A stretch of DNA of 17,526 nucleotides from Phormidesmis priestleyi (GTDB taxonomy: Bacteria; Cyanobacteriota; Cyanobacteriia; Phormidesmidales; Phormidesmidaceae). Below are positions 14,709-17,526 of the stretch, one piece after another. The first letter of the stretch is position 1. The number at the start of each line of letters is the position of its first letter. The position numbers were made by a program, and so were the translations under genes. The stretch spans positions 45,151-62,676 of the forward strand of contig QBMP01000001.1 in the NCBI GenBank assembly GCA_003242115.1, written 5' to 3'. Under the pieces are notes generated by a model. It was given only the letters and a program-made list of their open reading frames with translations, was not told the origin of the DNA and searched no databases.

Positions 14709-15875
14709 TCAAGCTTCACTCGGAACGTAAGGCTGAGCCTGCTCAGCCGGGGTGAGATCGCTCAAGCTCACATCCTGACGAAGTTCACGGCCATTGGGGC
14801 CAACAATCTGACGAGGCAGTGCCTGCGGGCTGACAACTTGCTGAGTGTTCATGTTATAGGTGGTATAAATCGCGCTAGCGGAGTCTAAAAACACATCCAT
14901 AATCGTGAGCGTCTGGAAAGGGGCTGTCGTTGTCGCTAGGAGAGATTTTGGGCCGCTGCCGAGAGCACCAAGATTGAGCGTATTCAAGTTGCCGACTTTG
15001 CCCGGAAAATAAGCGTGGTGATGGCCGCTGATGTAGGTATGAACGTCGTGGCGCTCTAGCAGCTGACGCAGAGCATCGGCTTGATTGAGATATTCACCGG
15101 GGCGATCGCGCCTTTGCGAAACGGCATACAGCGGCAAGTGACCCATCACAATTCGCAGCTTGGCATTCTGAGCCGCAGGGCTAGCCAAAGCGCGATCTGC
15201 CCAGGCAACCTGTTCAGGCGGCACATTTGCTGAAGACGCATCCCAGATCAGATAAAAAATGTCATTTTTCTGAAAGCTATAGTAGTAGGGAAAGCCATCG
15301 GCTTCAATGAAGCTTAAGTCCGTATCAGGCTGATGCCCTTTCCAATATTTCGTAGCTTCCTGGCGATCTAGCACATAGACAAATTGACCTTTGTCTTGAT
15401 AGCTAGAGGCGTCATGGTTGCCGACCGTAACGGCAAAAGGCAACCCGGCATTGCGAATAGGAGAAATAATTTTTTCGTCGAAAGCAGTCCACATCGTGGC
15501 AATTTCGCTGGCAGACAGGCTCAGACTTTGACCAGCCACCATATCGCCGCCACAAATCACCAAGTCGGGCTGCCAGTCGGGCAGGGCATTAACGCCAGCA
15601 ATCACCTCCGGGCGGTAGTCAGTAGAGCCATAGTTGCTGTTGAGATCGCTGATAACGGCAAGGCGAATGTCACCACGTTGAGGGGCAAAAAAACCTGCTG
15701 GGCCAACGGCTGCATGGCTAACGGCGGTAGCGGTAGCGGCTGATGCCGTCATGGATTGATCAGCCGCTTGAGCGGTAGCTTGGCTAGCTGATTTACTGCA
15801 AGCGATCGCGCCACTGCCCGCAGCCCCAATAACTAGCCCACTAAACAGCAAAAAGCGACGACGATTAAGCGGCAT
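14709..15875 (-). CDS. Tat-exported metallophosphoesterase, probable lipoprotein
   Basis: This 388-residue protein starts with a twin-arginine signal (NRRRFLLFSG, residues 4-13), a hydrophobic core, and GAIAC ending at Cys26, a possible lipobox; export of a folded, metal-loaded enzyme is expected. An Ala/Thr-rich linker leads to a calcineurin-like phosphoesterase domain with all metal motifs: SDLN (D77, N79), GGDMVAG (D111), GNHD (N153, H154), GHLPLY (H246) and SGHHHAY (H285-H287). These bind two metal ions and hydrolyse phosphomono- or diesters. The usual first motif is D-x-H; here it is D-x-N, an unusual substitution. The substrate is unknown; phosphate scavenging is a reasonable guess. The start at 15875 is set by the Tat signal. 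Confidence 0.9.
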   Translation of the reverse strand: MPLNRRRFLLFSGLVIGAAGSGAIACSKSASQATAQAADQSMTASAATATAVSHAAVGPAGFFAPQRGDIRLAVISDLNSNYGSTDYRPEVIAGVNALPDWQPDLVICGGDMVAGQSLSLSASEIATMWTAFDEKIISPIRNAGLPFAVTVGNHDASSYQDKGQFVYVLDRQEATKYWKGHQPDTDLSFIEADGFPYYYSFQKNDIFYLIWDASSANVPPEQVAWADRALASPAAQNAKLRIVMGHLPLYAVSQRRDRPGEYLNQADALRQLLERHDVHTYISGHHHAYFPGKVGNLNTLNLGALGSGPKSLLATTTAPFQTLTIMDVFLDSASAIYTTYNMNTQQVVSPQALPRQIVGPNGRELRQDVSLSDLTPAEQAQPYVPSEA

Positions 15876-15919
15876 GACAATAGAACCTAGCAGCAGGGAT
15901 TGTTTTTAGTATGCCATTC

Positions 15920-16254
15920 CTAACAAGCCTTACGCGACTTCTCTTGCAGATTTTTTTCAGATGCTTGCTCAAGAGTAGTAAAGGTGACGTTAATACCAAT
16001 GGTTCGAAGCACCGAAATCAAGCTAGTAAGTGTGGGGTTTCCGTCTTCAGAAAGCATTTTATACATGCTTTGGCGGTTGAGATCGGTAATATTTGCCAGC
16101 ACTCCAATCCCACCGTGGGCTTCTGCAACGTTGCGTAATGCCAATAAAATTCGTTCGTAGAGCCGTTTTCGATAGCCGCTGATAGGTATTCAGCCGCGAT
16201 TTGAGAATCTTTAAGCTGCTCAAACAAAAAATCACTGTAGTTTTTAGTTGGCAT
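15920..16254 (-). pseudogene. HI1420-type (HigA-like) antitoxin with a one-base frameshift
   Basis: From the ATG at 16254 the frame reads MPTKNYSDFLFEQLKDSQ, then IAAEYLSAAIENGS and TNEF. After that the conserved continuation lies in the next frame: LALRNVAEAHGG, then NRQSMYKMLSEDGNPTLTSL and ISVLRTIGINVTF. One missing T in GAATTTTATTGG (minus strand, about 16152-16141) explains the shift; with five Ts it reads EFLLALRNVAEAHGG as in intact relatives. The C-terminal half is a Cro/C1-like helix-turn-helix. Known role: the antitoxin of HI1419/HI1420-type modules neutralises the RelE-like toxin and represses the operon. The start overlaps the toxin stop by 11 bases. A sequencing error in the T run or a programmed frameshift is possible, but decay of the neighbouring toxin favours a true pseudogene. 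Confidence 0.8.
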
Positions 16255-16378
16255 TGTCTTTGTACTCCTTCCAGTATCCTTGAGCGATCGCAATATCTTT
16301 CTTCTGAGAACTTTTGTTGCCAGCGCTCAAGATAAGAATTATCTGGTCATCAACGATTCCACAATAAACTCAAACTAC
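16244..16378 (-). pseudogene. HI1419-type (RelE-like) toxin, C-terminal remnant
   Basis: The minus strand encodes an intact C-terminal piece, VYCGIVDDQIILILSAGNK followed by SSQKKDIAIAQGYWKEYKDNAN and TAA (stop at 16246-16244). This is the conserved end of HI1419-family killer proteins (usual form: Y-R-V-Y-x-G, then a hydrophobic strand, then xGDK-SSQKxDI-x-A-x-x-Y-W-x-x-Y). The codon that should give the Arg before VY is TGA (16372-16370), a likely CGA-to-TGA change. Upstream of about 16379 the rest of the gene is replaced by mobile DNA. Intact relatives are about 100 residues; only 41 codons remain, so the mRNA-cleaving toxin should be inactive. Toxin-before-antitoxin order and the 11-base overlap are typical. 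Confidence 0.75.
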
Positions 16379-16387
16379 CCCTGTTAA

Positions 16388-16684
16388 CTGGACAGTGCGA
16401 AGTTCTTGTTGCTTTTCTAGCCGCTGGCAAAGCCGCTAGCCCCTTGTTTCCCGAGCTTTCATGCTACTTTCGGTTATCATCGTGTAATTTTCAAAAAGGT
16501 TAAGACAGTCGAGTCTCAGATGAATTGGCCTTTGACTAGCCTCACAGAAAAAATAAAGTAGCCCCTCTAGTCCATAGCTAGACTCTGAAACCCTTGCTTC
16601 ATGGGGCATTCAAGTTGATTTGTAAATATCATCGCTTCATAGCGAAACGTCATTAATTTAGGAGAAGAACTTCCCACTGTCCAG
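16388..16684. mobile_element. MITE-like element A: 20-bp terminal inverted repeats, 9-bp flank duplication
   Basis: CTGGACAGTGCGAAGTTCTT (16388-16407) and AAGAACTTCCCACTGTCCAG (16665-16684) are inverted repeats matching at 19 of 20 positions. The element is flanked on both sides by the direct repeat CCCTGTTAA (16379-16387 and 16685-16693), which fits a 9-bp target-site duplication. The 297-bp interior has no long open frame. A 9-bp duplication suits families such as ISAs1 or the IS10 group; a transposase stump of ISAs1 type lies 200 bases to the right, but a relationship is only a guess. It interrupts the left end of element B and sits next to the truncated toxin. Confidence 0.75.
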
Positions 16685-16685
16685 C

Positions 16686-16879
16686 CCTGTTAAGGTGATC
16701 GTTTTTACTAATGATTTAGGGCAATGACCAATGAAAGAATTAGGCTTTGCAGCTTCGGTTCTTGCTATTTTTCTAAAAAGAAAAGAAAAAGAGATAGCAG
16801 GTATGAATTTCTGATTTCAGAAGACTAATCGCTGAAATGCCCGTAAATCAACGGTAGTTCATTTGTTCACCTTAACAGG
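16686..16879. mobile_element. MITE-like element B: 13-bp perfect terminal inverted repeats
   Basis: CCTGTTAAGGTGA (16686-16698) and TCACCTTAACAGG (16867-16879) are perfect inverted repeats bounding 194 bp. The interior contains an imperfect hairpin (TGCTATTTTTCT against AGAAAAAGAGATAGCA, 16763-16799), a small palindrome TTCTGA-TT-TCAGAA (16809-16822) and a 27-codon open frame (16731-16814) with no clear ribosome-binding site. Element A's duplicated target lies within this element's left repeat, so element A appears to be the younger insertion. No target-site duplication for element B is obvious. It could instead be a remnant of a larger element. Confidence 0.5.
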
Positions 16880-16880
16880 C

Positions 16881-16985
16881 TTAGGTAAAGAGTGATAGAC
16901 GAAGGGCCTGATCATGGCAGCGACCAGCACCCCGTCGAAGATCAGGTAATTCTCGAAAGGCTGCTACGATAGCTAACGTGCTCAT
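16881..16985 (-). pseudogene. N-terminal stump of an ISAs1-family-like transposase
   Basis: An ATG at 16985 on the minus strand gives 34 codons, MSTLAIVAAFRELPDLRRGA then GRCHDQALRLSLFT, before TAA at 16883-16881. The pattern PDLRRGAGR-H with a hydrophobic continuation is the N-terminus of ISAs1/H-repeat transposases (PDxRRxxGRRH, then a long hydrophobic stretch). The frame is lost exactly where element B begins, two bases beyond its terminal repeat, so the gene was truncated at that junction. About 300 more codons of a normal transposase are missing. Identification is by motif memory, not a search. Confidence 0.5.
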
Positions 16986-17117
16986 GCCTAGAAATGTCTC
17001 AATCAACGACTTCCCTTATGTTTCCTTAAGCTGCACTAGAATGAAATACCTCTGCGAGCAACCCTATGAGAAAAGAGCACCTGTTCAGCAGTGGGAACTT
17101 ATTCACTTCCTTACGCC

Positions 17118-17526
17118 ATGATTACTTCTATTAAACGTGCGATAGATCGTTTTCCACTGCTGTTTTTGCTGGTGTTGGCTCTGATTCCTCGGCTGTATAA
17201 CCTCAACAGCCCGGTAATTGGCGTACATTCGTGGCGGCAGGCAGATACAGCGGCGATCGCCCGCAACTTCTACGAAGCCCTGCTCATTCATCCCGGCCAG
17301 CTATGGCGCTTTGCCTACCCTCAGGTTGACTGGGGCGGCGGCAGCTATGCTGAAACCGAATTTCCGCTGTATCCAGCTTTAGTGAGCTTAATCTACCGCG
17401 TGTTAGGGCCACATGAAATCTATGCTCGTGGGCTTTCGGTCATTTTTTCACTGATCGGCCTTTACTTTCTTCAGATAGATCTAGAATTGGTGCTTACGAC
17501 TTTTCAGGTTTTAGGAGTCTGTCTAA
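17118..17526 (+). CDS. Membrane glycosyltransferase, GT-C / GT39-like (partial, runs off right edge)
   Basis: An ATG at 17118 opens a frame that continues to the window end (136 codons). It begins with a membrane segment (FPLLFLLVLALIPRLY), then NSPVIGVHSWRQADTAAIARNFYE, the first luminal loop typical of GT-C (PMT/ArnT-like) enzymes, in which an Asp near the first helix is catalytic. PQVDWGGGSYAETEFPLYPA and YRVLGPHEIYARGLSVIFSLIGLYF follow, as in bacterial dolichol/undecaprenyl-sugar glycosyltransferases. These enzymes transfer sugars from lipid carriers on the outer face of the membrane. After LIGLYFL the sequence (QIDLELVLTTFQVLGVCL) no longer looks like the expected helix, so the gene may be disrupted near 17475. 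The rest lies outside the window. Confidence 0.72.
   Translation, partial: MITSIKRAIDRFPLLFLLVLALIPRLYNLNSPVIGVHSWRQADTAAIARNFYEALLIHPGQLWRFAYPQVDWGGGSYAETEFPLYPALVSLIYRVLGPHEIYARGLSVIFSLIGLYFLQIDLELVLTTFQVLGVCL

Noticed and set aside
16379..16480. Toxin N-terminus starting at an ATG at 16480 (MITESSMKARETRG, then a stop)
   Set aside because: It is in frame with the toxin tail, but it lies inside element A and reads through its inverted repeat, so the frame agreement is more likely chance.
17081..17105. Third copy of the element A terminal repeat (CTGTTCAGCAGTGGGAACTT)
   Set aside because: The similarity is partial and needs gaps; I could not exclude chance without an alignment score.

Overview
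The window looks like chromosomal DNA of a cyanobacterium. The palindrome GCGATCGC (HIP1) occurs well over a dozen times in 17.5 kb. The gene content also fits: a branching enzyme, a GlcE-type FAD subunit, a cyanobacterial Atx1-type copper chaperone, a DUF4230 protein, a FAS1 protein and a periplasmic PPC/TPR protein. I cannot assign genus or species. Most genes are ordinary housekeeping or envelope genes, and I did not find an intact, previously undescribed multi-gene system.

Layout. At 1-53 a possible gene start runs off the left edge (minus). At 247-885 lies a coiled-coil plus winged-helix-like protein (minus). Positions 886-1579 are a 0.7 kb gap holding a 9-bp tandem repeat and possible insertion-sequence debris. 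Minus-strand genes follow for a GH57 glycoside hydrolase (1580-3103) and an exported M48 metallopeptidase (3185-4255), the latter divergent from a membrane-anchored DUF4230 protein (4485-5339). A secreted fasciclin protein (5459-6295, minus, with its own terminator) is divergent from a plus-strand run: GST-like protein (6680), GlcE-like FAD subunit (7588), Atx1 copper chaperone (9084), EamA/DMT permease (9393) and small zinc ribbon (10355). A PPC/TPR exported protein (10577-11482, minus) is divergent from a small exported protein (11621-12049). Then come glgB (12369-14684) and, convergent with it, a Tat-exported metallophosphoesterase (14709-15875).

The right end is an accessory scar and the most interesting part of the window. 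An HI1419/HI1420-type toxin-antitoxin pair is broken in both genes: the antitoxin has a one-base frameshift in a T run, and the toxin keeps only its C-terminal 41 codons behind an in-frame stop. Immediately beside the toxin stump is a 297-bp MITE-like element with 20-bp terminal inverted repeats (19/20) and a 9-bp direct flank repeat, CCCTGTTAA. This element seems to have landed in the end of a second 194-bp element with 13-bp perfect inverted repeats. That second element abuts a 34-codon stump resembling the N-terminus of an ISAs1-family transposase. The window ends inside a multi-membrane-spanning glycosyltransferase gene.

Working together: GlgB builds the branch points of glycogen, and the GH57 enzyme probably acts on an alpha-glucan, but the two genes are 9 kb apart and on opposite strands, so no operon is implied. 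Several genes (M48 peptidase, fasciclin, PPC/TPR, small exported protein, metallophosphoesterase) encode exported proteins. Short tandem duplications of 9 to 16 bp recur in the intergenic regions before DUF4230, fasciclin/GST and glgB.
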